From Aneurinibacillus soli (GTDB lineage: Bacteria; Bacillota; Bacilli; Aneurinibacillales; Aneurinibacillaceae), in NCBI RefSeq assembly GCF_002355375.1, contig NZ_AP017312.1, forward strand, positions 1,071,001 to 1,135,000: 64,000 nt of DNA, written 5' to 3'. Positions 44,830 to 54,455 of this stretch are shown one piece after another (position 1 is the first letter of the stretch; every line of letters begins with the position of its first letter). Made by a program: the position numbers and the translations under genes. The notes under the pieces are model-generated. The model saw nothing but the letters and a program-made list of their open reading frames with translations. It had not been told where the DNA came from and made no database searches.

Positions 44830-44866
44830 GCTCCTCGTCCTTTGCAGGATGAGGGGCTTTTTTATT
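44830..44866 (+). terminator. T-box attenuator terminator
   Basis: GCTCCTCGTCC at 44830-44840 pairs with GGATGAGGGGC at 44847-44857, followed by TTTTTT. It competes with the T-box antiterminator. Confidence 0.93.
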
Positions 44867-44898
44867 TTTAGAAAGAAGAAGCAGGAGGTTATGTATAG

Positions 44899-47556
44899 AT
44901 GTCAAACGAGCAAAATGAATTGCAAATGCCAACCAAATATGAACCGAAACAGACGGAAGCAAAATGGTATCCGTACTGGCGCGACAACGGCTACTTCAAA
45001 GCGGAGCGCAATCCGGATAAGAAGCCGTTCACTATCGTAATCCCACCGCCGAACGTTACGGGTAATCTACATATTGGCCATGCGCTAAATAACACACTGC
45101 AAGATATTATGATCCGCTTCAAACGCATGCAGGGCTATGATGCACTCTGGTTGCCAGGGATGGACCATGCTGGAATCGCAACGCAGGCGCGTGTGGAAGG
45201 TAAGCTGCGTGAAGAAGGCATTAGCCGCCATGATCTTGGTCGTGAGAAATTCGTAGAGAAAGTATGGGATTGGAAAGAACATTATGCGAGCATAATCCGC
45301 AAGCAGTGGACCAAAATGGGGCTGTCGCTTGATTATAGCCGCGAGCGTTTTACGCTTGATGAAGGATTGTCCCGTGCGGTGCGTGAAGTATTTATCCGCC
45401 TGTATGAAAAAGGTTTAATCTATCGTGGCAAATACATCATTAACTGGGACCCGGCTACCCGCACGGCGCTCTCAGACATTGAAGTAGAATACAAAGATGT
45501 ACAGGGGGCGCTTTACCACCTGCGCTACCCGCTTGTAGATGGAAGTGGGTATATCGAAGTCGCAACGACTCGTCCAGAGACGATGCTTGGTGATACGGCT
45601 GTTGCGGTTCATCCAGAAGATGAACGCTATCAAGATCTGATCGGCAAAAACGTTGTCGTACCGTTCGTTGGACGCGAAATTCCAATTGTGGCGGACGACT
45701 ATGTAGACCGCGAATTCGGAAGCGGTGCCGTAAAAATCACACCAGCTCACGACCCGAACGACTTCGAACTCGGTCTGCGCCACAACCTGCCGCAAATTCT
45801 TGTTATGGACGAATCCGGCAAAATGAACGAAAACGCAGGCGCATACCAGGGACAGGACCGCTTTGAGTGCCGCAAAAACATCGTGCGTGATATGCAGGAG
45901 CAAGAAATCCTGTTCAAAATCGAAGAGCACATGCATTCGGTTGGTCATAGTGAGCGCAGTGGCGCGGTTGTCGAGCCGTATTTGTCCACCCAATGGTTCG
46001 TAAAAATGGGACCACTTGCTGAACGGGCGATTGAAGCACAGAAGTCCAATACAGGTGTGCAGTTCGTACCAGACCGTTTCGAAAAAATTTATCTGCACTG
46101 GATCGAGAACGTGCGTGACTGGTGTATTTCTCGTCAGCTCTGGTGGGGCCACCGTATCCCGGCATGGTACTGCGAATGCGGTGAGATGACCGTATCGAGC
46201 GAAGACATTACTGAATGTCCGAAATGCGGCAGTAAGCATTTAACACAAGATACAGACGTACTGGATACATGGTTCAGCTCCGCACTCTGGCCGTTCTCCA
46301 CACTTGGCTGGCCGGATGCAACAGAAGACATGAAGCATTTCTATCCGACCGATGTACTCGTAACCGGTTATGATATTATTTATTTCTGGGTTGCACGCAT
46401 GATCTTTACCGCGCTTGAATTTACCGATCAGAAGCCGTTCGAACATGTACTCATTACAGGTCTCGTACGCGATGCGGAAGGGCGTAAAATGTCCAAGTCG
46501 CTTGGCAACGGGGTTGACCCGATGGAAGTCATCGAGCAGTATGGGGCGGATGCAATGCGCTACATGCTGGCAACAGGTTGCACGCCGGGGAATGACCAGC
46601 GCTTCCGCTGGGAACGTGTAGAATCTTCCCGTAACTTTGCTAATAAAATCTGGAATGCCTCCCGTTTTGCTCTGATGAACATGGAAGGCTTCACATATGA
46701 CGAAATCGATATTACGCAAAACCTGGGCATTGCGGACAAATGGATTTTGCATCGCCTGAACGAAACGATCAAAGATACAACACGCCTGCTGGATACGTTT
46801 GAATACGGTGAAGTGGGCCGGGTACTGTACAACTTCGTATGGGACGAGCTGTGCGATTGGTACATCGAGGTGGCGAAGCTGCCGCTGTATGGCGATGACG
46901 AAGCAGCGAAGAAAACAACTCGTTCGGTTCTTGCGTACGTGCTTGACCGTACAATGCGTCTGTTGCATCCGTTCATGCCGTTTATTACAGAAGAGATCTG
47001 GCAGCACCTGCCGCATCAAGGCGAGAGTCTGATCGTAGCCGAATGGCCACAGGCAGATGCTGCGCTTGAGAATGAAGAAGCGGTGAAGCAGATGGAGCTT
47101 CTCATGGGCATCATCCGCAGCGTGCGCAACATTCGTGCGGAAGTAAATGTGCCGATGAGCAAAAAAATCGAGCTGATCGTCAAAGCGAATGATGCCGAAA
47201 CACTGGCACACCTTGAAAGTGGCAAACCGTATATCGAACGTTTCTGCAATCCAGAAGTGTTAACGATTGGTACGGATATTACCGCGCCAGACAAAGCGAT
47301 GTCTGCTGTTGTAACAGGGGCGGAGCTTTATTTGCCGCTTGCAGGTCTGATCGACATCGAGCAGGAAATCGCTCGTCTTGAAAAAGAATTAAAAGCACTG
47401 GACGCTGAGGTGGAACGCGTACAGAAGAAACTATCGAATCAGGGCTTCGTAGCAAAAGCACCGGCTCAAGTAATCGAGCAGGAGCGTGCCAAAGAAGCCG
47501 ATTACCTGGACAAGCAGGCGAAAGTAGCTGCCCGTATCCAGGAACTCAGAGGGTGA
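44899..47556 (+). CDS. valS: Valyl-tRNA synthetase
   Basis: This class-I synthetase charges tRNA(Val). The 885-residue protein has the HIGH motif in [10 protein letters not shown], the CP1 editing domain ([19 protein letters not shown]), a zinc-ribbon-like [19 protein letters not shown] segment, KMSKSLGNG and a C-terminal coiled coil ([20 protein letters not shown]) that grips tRNA. The ribosome site AGGAGG lies upstream of ATG 44899. Expression is set by the T-box leader. folC follows after 6 bp, as in B. subtilis. Confidence 0.97.
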   Translation: MSNEQNELQMPTKYEPKQTEAKWYPYWRDNGYFKAERNPDKKPFTIVIPPPNVTGNLHIGHALNNTLQDIMIRFKRMQGYDALWLPGMDHAGIATQARVEGKLREEGISRHDLGREKFVEKVWDWKEHYASIIRKQWTKMGLSLDYSRERFTLDEGLSRAVREVFIRLYEKGLIYRGKYIINWDPATRTALSDIEVEYKDVQGALYHLRYPLVDGSGYIEVATTRPETMLGDTAVAVHPEDERYQDLIGKNVVVPFVGREIPIVADDYVDREFGSGAVKITPAHDPNDFELGLRHNLPQILVMDESGKMNENAGAYQGQDRFECRKNIVRDMQEQEILFKIEEHMHSVGHSERSGAVVEPYLSTQWFVKMGPLAERAIEAQKSNTGVQFVPDRFEKIYLHWIENVRDWCISRQLWWGHRIPAWYCECGEMTVSSEDITECPKCGSKHLTQDTDVLDTWFSSALWPFSTLGWPDATEDMKHFYPTDVLVTGYDIIYFWVARMIFTALEFTDQKPFEHVLITGLVRDAEGRKMSKSLGNGVDPMEVIEQYGADAMRYMLATGCTPGNDQRFRWERVESSRNFANKIWNASRFALMNMEGFTYDEIDITQNLGIADKWILHRLNETIKDTTRLLDTFEYGEVGRVLYNFVWDELCDWYIEVAKLPLYGDDEAAKKTTRSVLAYVLDRTMRLLHPFMPFITEEIWQHLPHQGESLIVAEWPQADAALENEEAVKQMELLMGIIRSVRNIRAEVNVPMSKKIELIVKANDAETLAHLESGKPYIERFCNPEVLTIGTDITAPDKAMSAVVTGAELYLPLAGLIDIEQEIARLEKELKALDAEVERVQKKLSNQGFVAKAPAQVIEQERAKEADYLDKQAKVAARIQELRG

Positions 47557-47562
47557 TCGAAC

Positions 47563-48891
47563 GTGGAACAGCACGCGCTACATGAGGCGCTGTCATGGCT
47601 CGGTGGACTGGAGCGATTCTCCATCCGCCCGGGTCTTGAACGTATGGAATATTTAATGGAGGCGCTCGGGCATCCCGAGCGTCGCCTTAAGTTTATTCAT
47701 ATCGCAGGCACGAATGGCAAAGGATCAACGGCGGCGTTTCTGGATGCGATCCTACGAGAAGCAGGACAGGATACAGGAATGTTTACGTCACCTTATATTG
47801 AAACGTTTCACTCGCGCATTCGCTACAATGGCACCCCGATTACAACCGAAGAATTGCTCGGGTTAATTGAGCGAATTCGTCCGATTGTAGAAGAGATGCG
47901 GAACCATGAAGTGGGGACACCGACTGAATTCGAAGTCGTGACCGCGCTGGCACTGCTTTATTTCGCCACGGTTACCTACCCCGATATTGTCATCTGGGAA
48001 ACAGGTCTTGGTGGACGACTGGATTCGACTAACATTGTGCATCCACTGGCTTCCATTATTACGAACGTCGGACTGGATCATATGAATATACTGGGCGAAA
48101 CAAGAGCGGACATTGCCCGGGAAAAAGCTGGCATCATCAAAAGTGGTGTCCCGGTTATTATGGGCCGCATGCACCCAGATGCTCTCGCTGTGTTAGAAGA
48201 GACGGCGCAGGCAAGGAAGGCGACGATGTATCGTGCCGGATGCGAGTATACAGCGGAACGTCAACTGGCAGAGGGAAGGGAACATCTAACCTTCACGGGT
48301 CCGTTTGGTCGCCTTGAAAACAGTGGGCTTGGTCTGTATGGTGCCCACCAGGCGGACAATGCTGCCGCAGCACTGATGACACTTCAGGTGCTGCGCAGCT
48401 ATTATGCGCTGTATGTCGATGACGATCATATGCGAAACGGTCTGGCTCGTGCTACGTGGCCAGGGCGTTTCGAGCGTGTGGCGGAAAAACCTGACATGAT
48501 TTTTGACGGGGCGCATAATGTAGATGGGATAAAAGCATTAAAACAGACCTTGGATGACTACTATCCGGGGCAGCGGATTCGACTTGTGTTCTCAGCACTT
48601 GGCGACAAGGAGTACTCGCAGATGGTGGCGGAACTAGCCCCTGCCTGCGGAGAAGTATGGGTGGCACGCACGGGTCATCCACGGGCAGCGGAACCAGAGA
48701 AAATCGCGGCCGCATTCCGGCAGGCGGTACCAGGGATTCCGGTGCACGTATACGAAAACGGTATAGAAGCATGGGAAGAGGCCTGTGTCGATGCTGCGCC
48801 GGAGGATGTGATTCTGGCAGCGGGCTCTCTTTATTTTATTTCGGATGTACGGAACGGATGGAAACAAACTAGGAAAGCTGGTGATGAATAA
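47563..48891 (+). CDS. folC: Folylpolyglutamate synthase/dihydrofolate synthase
   Basis: FolC adds glutamate to folates (and to dihydropteroate). The 442-residue Mur-ligase-fold protein has the P-loop HIAGTNGKGSTAAFL, SPYIETFHSRIRYNG (omega loop), WETGLGGRLDSTN, TNVGLDHMNILG, GPFGRLENSGLGLYGAHQ and DGAHNVDG. It starts at GTG 47563 behind GAGGGTGA, 6 bp after valS, and overlaps murC by 8 bp. Confidence 0.96.
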   Translation: MEQHALHEALSWLGGLERFSIRPGLERMEYLMEALGHPERRLKFIHIAGTNGKGSTAAFLDAILREAGQDTGMFTSPYIETFHSRIRYNGTPITTEELLGLIERIRPIVEEMRNHEVGTPTEFEVVTALALLYFATVTYPDIVIWETGLGGRLDSTNIVHPLASIITNVGLDHMNILGETRADIAREKAGIIKSGVPVIMGRMHPDALAVLEETAQARKATMYRAGCEYTAERQLAEGREHLTFTGPFGRLENSGLGLYGAHQADNAAAALMTLQVLRSYYALYVDDDHMRNGLARATWPGRFERVAEKPDMIFDGAHNVDGIKALKQTLDDYYPGQRIRLVFSALGDKEYSQMVAELAPACGEVWVARTGHPRAAEPEKIAAAFRQAVPGIPVHVYENGIEAWEEACVDAAPEDVILAAGSLYFISDVRNGWKQTRKAGDE

Positions 48892-50302
48892 GATGGACAC
48901 ACAGGAACAAAGACAGCAGGAATCAACGAAACGTGAACACGTTCATTTTATCGGCATTGGCGGGTATGGAATGAGCGCCATCGCCCGGGTGATGCTGGAC
49001 ATGGGTTGCCATGTAACAGGCTCGGACGTGGCACGCAAAGAACTGACAGACAAGTTGCAGAAAAAAGGGGCGCACGTATTCATCGGGCATCGGGCGGAAA
49101 ACGTCGCAAACGCCGATGTAGTTGTGTACTCCACCGACATTCCAAAAGACAATGTGGAGCTGGCAGCGGCAAAAGAACAGGCAATCCCGCTTATTCACCG
49201 TTCTCAAATGCTCGGCCGTCTGCTCAATGAGAAGAAAGGGATCGCGGTTGCGGGTGCACACGGTAAGACAACAACGTCCTCGATGATTGCGCTTGTGATG
49301 GAAAAAGCCGGGGCGGACCCGACTTACATCATTGGCGGCGAAATTATGGACATTGGTAGCAATGCGCGCGCGGGAGCGGGAGAGTATGTCGTAGCCGAAG
49401 CGGATGAGAGCGATGGCACGTTCCTTGAATATTTCCCACACATCGCGGTCGTAACTAATATCGAGCCGGACCATCTTGAAAACTATGACAGTGACTTTGA
49501 AAATCTGAAAAAAGCATACCGCCAATTCCTCTCGCAAGTAAAAGCGGATGGAAAGGCGATTGTATGTGTCGATGACGGATATGTTCGTGAAATGATTGAC
49601 GCACAACAGGGCAGCGTATCGTTCCTTACATACGGCATTGAACGCAATGCGGATTATACGGCTGCCAACATTGAACCGGGTGATCGAACTGTCTCTTTTG
49701 ATGTGCTGCATAAAGGGCAGTTGCTGGGCAGAATGAAGCTGTCCGTGCCGGGCATGCATAATGTGTATAATGCGCTTGCTACAACAGCAGTTTGTCTCGA
49801 AGCCGGACTCACATTTGAAGCGATCGTTCAGACGATTATCGCGTTTCGGGGAGCGAAGCGCCGCTTCCAGGTGATTGGAGAGGTGAACGACATTCTTGTC
49901 GTGGATGATTACGCTCACCATCCGACAGAGATCGAGGCGACGCTTGAAGCATCCCGGTCGACGAATCGTCGCATTGTGGCGATTTTCCAACCGCAGCGAT
50001 ACACGCGTACGTTCTTCCTGCTGGATGCGTTCAGTAAAGCGTTCAAGGAAGCGGACGAAGTGATCATTGTCGATATTTATTCGCCGGCCAATGACCCGGA
50101 AATCGAAGGTGTAAGTGCTGCGAAACTGGTTGAACTCATTCGTCAGAACAGCAATGAAAAAGCCCGTTATATCGCTACGAAAGAAGAAGTAGTAGCCGAG
50201 CTTGAGAAGCTGGCACAATCAGGGGATCTGGTGATTACGATGGGCGCAGGTGATATCTGGAAAGTTGCGGAACAGTTTGTGACGGTTTTAGAACAAAAAT
50301 AG
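48884..50302 (+). CDS. murC: UDP-N-acetylmuramate--L-alanine ligase
   Basis: MurC adds L-Ala to UDP-MurNAc, the first amino acid of the peptidoglycan stem. The 472-residue protein has HFIGIGGYGMSAIA and VTGSDV (UDP-binding domain), the ATP loop AVAGAHGKTTTSSM, EADESDGTF, TNIEPDHLENY and VDDYAHHPTEI. ATG 48884 is 8 bp inside folC, behind AGGAAAG; ATG 48893 is an alternative. The folC-murC pairing differs from B. subtilis, where murC lies elsewhere. A hairpin follows the stop. Confidence 0.96.
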   Translation: MNKMDTQEQRQQESTKREHVHFIGIGGYGMSAIARVMLDMGCHVTGSDVARKELTDKLQKKGAHVFIGHRAENVANADVVVYSTDIPKDNVELAAAKEQAIPLIHRSQMLGRLLNEKKGIAVAGAHGKTTTSSMIALVMEKAGADPTYIIGGEIMDIGSNARAGAGEYVVAEADESDGTFLEYFPHIAVVTNIEPDHLENYDSDFENLKKAYRQFLSQVKADGKAIVCVDDGYVREMIDAQQGSVSFLTYGIERNADYTAANIEPGDRTVSFDVLHKGQLLGRMKLSVPGMHNVYNALATTAVCLEAGLTFEAIVQTIIAFRGAKRRFQVIGEVNDILVVDDYAHHPTEIEATLEASRSTNRRIVAIFQPQRYTRTFFLLDAFSKAFKEADEVIIVDIYSPANDPEIEGVSAAKLVELIRQNSNEKARYIATKEEVVAELEKLAQSGDLVITMGAGDIWKVAEQFVTVLEQK

Positions 50303-50313
50303 TAGAAAAATGT

Positions 50314-50355
50314 AGAAAGCCTTCCTGGTTGCTATATAGCACAGGGAGGCTTTCT
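50314..50355 (+). terminator. Hairpin after murC
   Basis: AGAAAGCCTTCCTG pairs with CAGGGAGGCTTTCT, with an inner TGCTATATAGCA palindrome. The T tract is short (TTTCTGTC), so termination may be partial. Confidence 0.7.
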
Positions 50356-50408
50356 GTCGTATGATATAGGTAGTATGTCCTTTGATAAAGAAAGGCAGGG
50401 GAGGAAGA

Positions 50409-53400
50409 ATGAGGGGATTGTCACGACGGGTTCTAAGTTTGATGATGGCGGTGCTTTTGATCGTAGGTGGACTGCTTGCAGGGATCAGCTACATTTGGGC
50501 AGACGACACGACGAAGATACGTGTGCTTGAGATTACAGACAAGAAGAATGTAGACAGCAGTGGAGAAGAAACGGGTGTGCCTTCTGAACTAGGTAATCTG
50601 GGTAACAGCTATGTAGTAACGACAATAAGCATGAAAAAGTTTGTAGCGTTGCGGGAGGAGCTGGATGGCAAGTATGACGTCATTTATATTGCTAGTGGTA
50701 TTGCTAGTGGCCCATACTCGACAAAAGGCGTACAGGGGAAAGACCACGATACGAAAGCAGTTATGAATGATATTACGAATCTGAAAGCAAAAGAAATTCG
50801 CGAAAAATTTATTGAAAAAGGACAGCCGGTCGTATTACATGAAGACATTTTCAAAGATAATGCGAGCAAGCTCAAGGCTAACTTCTATACGTATAAAACA
50901 AATCCAGTCGCAAACGTGAAAGTGGTAACGAAAGCGGCAGATGCGCTAGCATTCATTCAATCGATAGATATCAATACGTTAAAGCGACCGCATGTGGAAA
51001 TGACTAAAACGCCGGATGATTATATGAAAGGATCCTCTACCATATATAAGCCGGGAGATACTGTATCATTTGGCTATCAGATCGGGGATTATGATAAGAA
51101 ATTTGCCTCGCATAAGGCAAGAGTCAATCTTTATCTTGATATGAACTTTGACAAGAAGTATGAAGCGTCTGAGATGCTGGCGTCTGTCCCGCTTTCTTCG
51201 GCAACCGGAGAACTGAATTATACGCTAACGCGTGGATATTCCGGGATGCGTTATTGGAAGCTGGAAATTGAGGATATGGATACGCATTTGAAAACATATG
51301 AAACGGGTGTCTTCCGTTTCCGTGACCGTGCCGTGGAAGTGCGGACACTCCAGGTTACCCAAGATAACAATCTGGCTAGTAGTCTATTAAATACAAATAA
51401 CATGAAAGCTAACTACCTCAATGATCCGAACAATCCCGATTACAAGATTAAAATAACTGTGAAATCGATGAGCGAATTTAATAATACCGAATATAAAAAC
51501 CTTAACGGGAACTACGACATGCTCATTTTTGGTTTTGCCGATTCGTATAATAATGCAGCAATAAGCGAAGAGGCAGCCAAAGCGGTGAAAACATTCATCG
51601 CCACTGGACAGGGCGTTATGTTTACACACGATACGATTTTTAGGACAGGGAACAACTGGGTGAAATATTTTATGTATGATACTGGACAGATTGCACCGAT
51701 GACTGACCTTGGATATGGTGCACCGAATACATCCAAAATTACGAAGAAAATGAATGACGGGATGATCAATCAGTATCCATTCCAGCTTGGAGATAATGTA
51801 GCGGTAAATACAACGCATAATCAATATTACACACTCGATTTGGAAGATGAAACGGTTGTGCCGTGGTATAACATTATCGGTAGCAAGCGGGACCAGGATG
51901 ATAGCTGGAACCATTACTACACGTATTCCAAAGGAAGTGTCACCTATTCTGGTACCGGTCATACGAATACGAATTTTCCGGATCAGGAACAGCGCTTGTT
52001 TGTTAATACGATTTACCGAGCTTTTATCGGGGCAAACCACAGTCCGGAGATTACGGCGTATACACCGAAAAACAATGATAGCATTCGGACAATCGATCCG
52101 CTTGAAATCGTCTGGAAGGTAGAAGACTTTGACTTGACTGATCAGTTCCTGGATACGAAAGTAACCATCTACAATGAAAAAGGTGAAGATATTACGCCAA
52201 AGAATGCGGAAGCACCAAGCAGTTTTACGGATGTCCGCACCGGAACTGTCATGAAATATGTGCTACCCGAGCTGCCTGCTTCTATCAGGGAAAACGGTGG
52301 CAAGCTCACGATCAAAATTGAAGCGAATGATAAGCGAGGAGCAAAGGCGGAGCCAGTTATTTTGACGGTCAACGTCAAAAAGATTATCGCCAAGCTTGTG
52401 CTTGACCGAGAACGTGAGATCAAAGTGGCAGCCGGACAGGAAGCATCTGTTCATTATACAGTAGCGCCACTTCCGATTACCGAAAAACTGACCAACGGTG
52501 TTGATACGATGCCGGTAACATCTATCCAGTTCCGAGAGACGTTCCCAGCAGGTGTGGAAGTAACTGTACCCGCAGGATTTAGTCGTACGGGAACGGTGAA
52601 TACTGGCTATACGGTAACGAAAACATTCGATAATATTGTCTACCGAAAGCAAGCAGATGGGACGTATAAGGCGGACGGTGACGGACTTGCTTTTGAGTTG
52701 AAAGTAAAACCGACAAAAGCCGAGAAGTATGTGCTTGCCGATTCGAAGCTTTCATATACGGATCTCGATAAAACACCGAATGTAGAAGCAAAATTCCCGG
52801 CGCTCATCCTGAATGCGGAGTCCGACGTAACCGGCATTCAGATTAGTCCGAAGCCGACCACGATTCAGGTTGGCGATATGCAGACGTTGTTTGCGAATGT
52901 AACACCGGATGCGAGCATGGCAAAGAATGTCGTATGGGATTGGCAGTCAAACACCACGATAGCGGAGATTACGAGTCAGACAGGTGGAACGGTGGTTATT
53001 AAGGGATTAAATCCGGGAAAAGCCATACTGCGGGCTACGATCAAAACGGCGGATGGCCGAACGTTAACGGATACGTGTGAAGTTACGGTGATACCAGTGC
53101 CTGTGAAAGGAATTAGCCTGCCACCATATGTACAACTCACAACAGATACAGCGCCAAACAATGAGCCGAAAGTTAAACCGGTAAATACGACAACACTGGT
53201 GCCAAATGTTTTTCCAGTAAATGCAACAAATAAAAAAGTTAGCTGGTCCAGTGATCACCCGGATTGGGTATCAGTCGATCAGAATGGGACCATTCGAGCT
53301 CTTATGCCAGGTACGACAGCTACGATTACAGCAAAAACCGCGGACGGCGGACAGGAAGCCACGTGTGTGGTATACGTCATGCGTGTGACACTTGATCGTT

Positions 53401-54377
53401 CTACCATATCGATGAACGTGAACGGATCGGCGACACTCGTCCCGAAAGTGACACCGCCAGAAGCACCAAATCAAAATTTGCTCTGGTCGTCGAGCAATCC
53501 GGCTGTTGTTACAGTTGACGGGGGCGGAAAGCTTACAACAGCAGCCAGCGAAGGAACCGCGATCATTACAACCTGGGTAGCAGACAGTCATGCATACGCA
53601 CAGTGCCAGGTTACGGTAAGTAAGAATATGCTGATTCCGGAATTTACTGTAGAGGCGAAAATTATCGATAATCAATTCGCGATCGTCAAGGTTAAACCGA
53701 CAAAAAATATTATTGATGTCCCTAGCAATGCGGCAAATGAGGAAACGCAGTGGTTTAAACGAACCGAGGATACAACGATTCCTCCATATGAGACAGGGAC
53801 TACATTACATGATGCTTTTGCGCACGGAATTCCGACATCGGCAGATAAAACGTATGAGTTTATCGTACCGAAAGGAGACTTTGCAAAACTCATATACATC
53901 ACAGCCGTTCAGCCAGGTGGGCTTGGATCTGCCCAGGAGCATATCAGCGTTATAGGAGCACCGAACATTCCTATACCGGATGATTTCCTGAAAGTGACCG
54001 CGAGTGCGGTGCCTGCATCTGAGAATAGGGCGGCTCAGATTGCGGTTTCATATGAAGAAAACATACCAGCCGACTTAAAGGATATGGGAGCAAGTATTAC
54101 AATTATAGATGGATCGTATACGGTTCAAACAAAGGGGAGTAGTGCGAATCCATTTAGGAGTAAATTAGTGCTGCCAACTGGGGGCATAATGCCATTCAAT
54201 AAAGCGATTAAAACGAGTCAGCTTTTCAAGACAGCTGGAACATCAGGTGAGTATACGCTAGATGCAAATGTGGTAGCTAAACTTCAGGTTACCGTTCTGG
54301 GTCAACCAATCGCAAAAGACCGAACATTCTCAGTACAGCTTCCGTTCAATGTGAAGGCAAAAGAAAATTTAAAGTAG
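50409..54377 (+). CDS. Large secreted protein with duplicated DUF5057-like domains and three Ig-like (Big_2) domains
   Basis: A 1322-residue exported protein. Residues 1-33 form a signal peptide or anchor (LSLMMAVLLIVGGLLAGISYIWA). Two related DUF5057-like blocks follow (about 35-300 and 308-550): compare KYDVIYIASGIASGP...GQPVVLHEDIF with NYDMLIFGFADSYNN...GQGVMFTHDTIF. After a linker with fibronectin/cadherin-like strands come three Big_2 Ig-like domains (about 804-895, 897-992, 992-1072; for example VSWSSDHPDWVSVDQNGTIRA, LLWSSSNPAVVTVDG) and a 250-residue unassigned C-terminal region. GGGGAGGAAGA sets ATG 50409. It is convergent with the minor-pilin genes, separated by a shared terminator. 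A surface or pilus-associated adhesin role is an inference. No sortase motif was seen. Confidence 0.8.
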   Translation: MRGLSRRVLSLMMAVLLIVGGLLAGISYIWADDTTKIRVLEITDKKNVDSSGEETGVPSELGNLGNSYVVTTISMKKFVALREELDGKYDVIYIASGIASGPYSTKGVQGKDHDTKAVMNDITNLKAKEIREKFIEKGQPVVLHEDIFKDNASKLKANFYTYKTNPVANVKVVTKAADALAFIQSIDINTLKRPHVEMTKTPDDYMKGSSTIYKPGDTVSFGYQIGDYDKKFASHKARVNLYLDMNFDKKYEASEMLASVPLSSATGELNYTLTRGYSGMRYWKLEIEDMDTHLKTYETGVFRFRDRAVEVRTLQVTQDNNLASSLLNTNNMKANYLNDPNNPDYKIKITVKSMSEFNNTEYKNLNGNYDMLIFGFADSYNNAAISEEAAKAVKTFIATGQGVMFTHDTIFRTGNNWVKYFMYDTGQIAPMTDLGYGAPNTSKITKKMNDGMINQYPFQLGDNVAVNTTHNQYYTLDLEDETVVPWYNIIGSKRDQDDSWNHYYTYSKGSVTYSGTGHTNTNFPDQEQRLFVNTIYRAFIGANHSPEITAYTPKNNDSIRTIDPLEIVWKVEDFDLTDQFLDTKVTIYNEKGEDITPKNAEAPSSFTDVRTGTVMKYVLPELPASIRENGGKLTIKIEANDKRGAKAEPVILTVNVKKIIAKLVLDREREIKVAAGQEASVHYTVAPLPITEKLTNGVDTMPVTSIQFRETFPAGVEVTVPAGFSRTGTVNTGYTVTKTFDNIVYRKQADGTYKADGDGLAFELKVKPTKAEKYVLADSKLSYTDLDKTPNVEAKFPALILNAESDVTGIQISPKPTTIQVGDMQTLFANVTPDASMAKNVVWDWQSNTTIAEITSQTGGTVVIKGLNPGKAILRATIKTADGRTLTDTCEVTVIPVPVKGISLPPYVQLTTDTAPNNEPKVKPVNTTTLVPNVFPVNATNKKVSWSSDHPDWVSVDQNGTIRALMPGTTATITAKTADGGQEATCVVYVMRVTLDRSTISMNVNGSATLVPKVTPPEAPNQNLLWSSSNPAVVTVDGGGKLTTAASEGTAIITTWVADSHAYAQCQVTVSKNMLIPEFTVEAKIIDNQFAIVKVKPTKNIIDVPSNAANEETQWFKRTEDTTIPPYETGTTLHDAFAHGIPTSADKTYEFIVPKGDFAKLIYITAVQPGGLGSAQEHISVIGAPNIPIPDDFLKVTASAVPASENRAAQIAVSYEENIPADLKDMGASITIIDGSYTVQTKGSSANPFRSKLVLPTGGIMPFNKAIKTSQLFKTAGTSGEYTLDANVVAKLQVTVLGQPIAKDRTFSVQLPFNVKAKENLK

Positions 54378-54387
54378 CAATGTAGAC

Positions 54388-54437
54388 AAGAAGCTGTCCC
54401 GCTCGCCATGTTTTGGCTTTTGGGACAGCTTCTTTGT
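54388..54437. terminator. Bidirectional terminator between the Ig-like protein and pilin genes
   Basis: AAGAAGCTGTCCC at 54388-54400 and GGGACAGCTTCTT at 54422-54434 form a perfect 13-bp stem. Confidence 0.9.
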
Positions 54438-54455
54438 CGTAGAGTGATGTATTTG

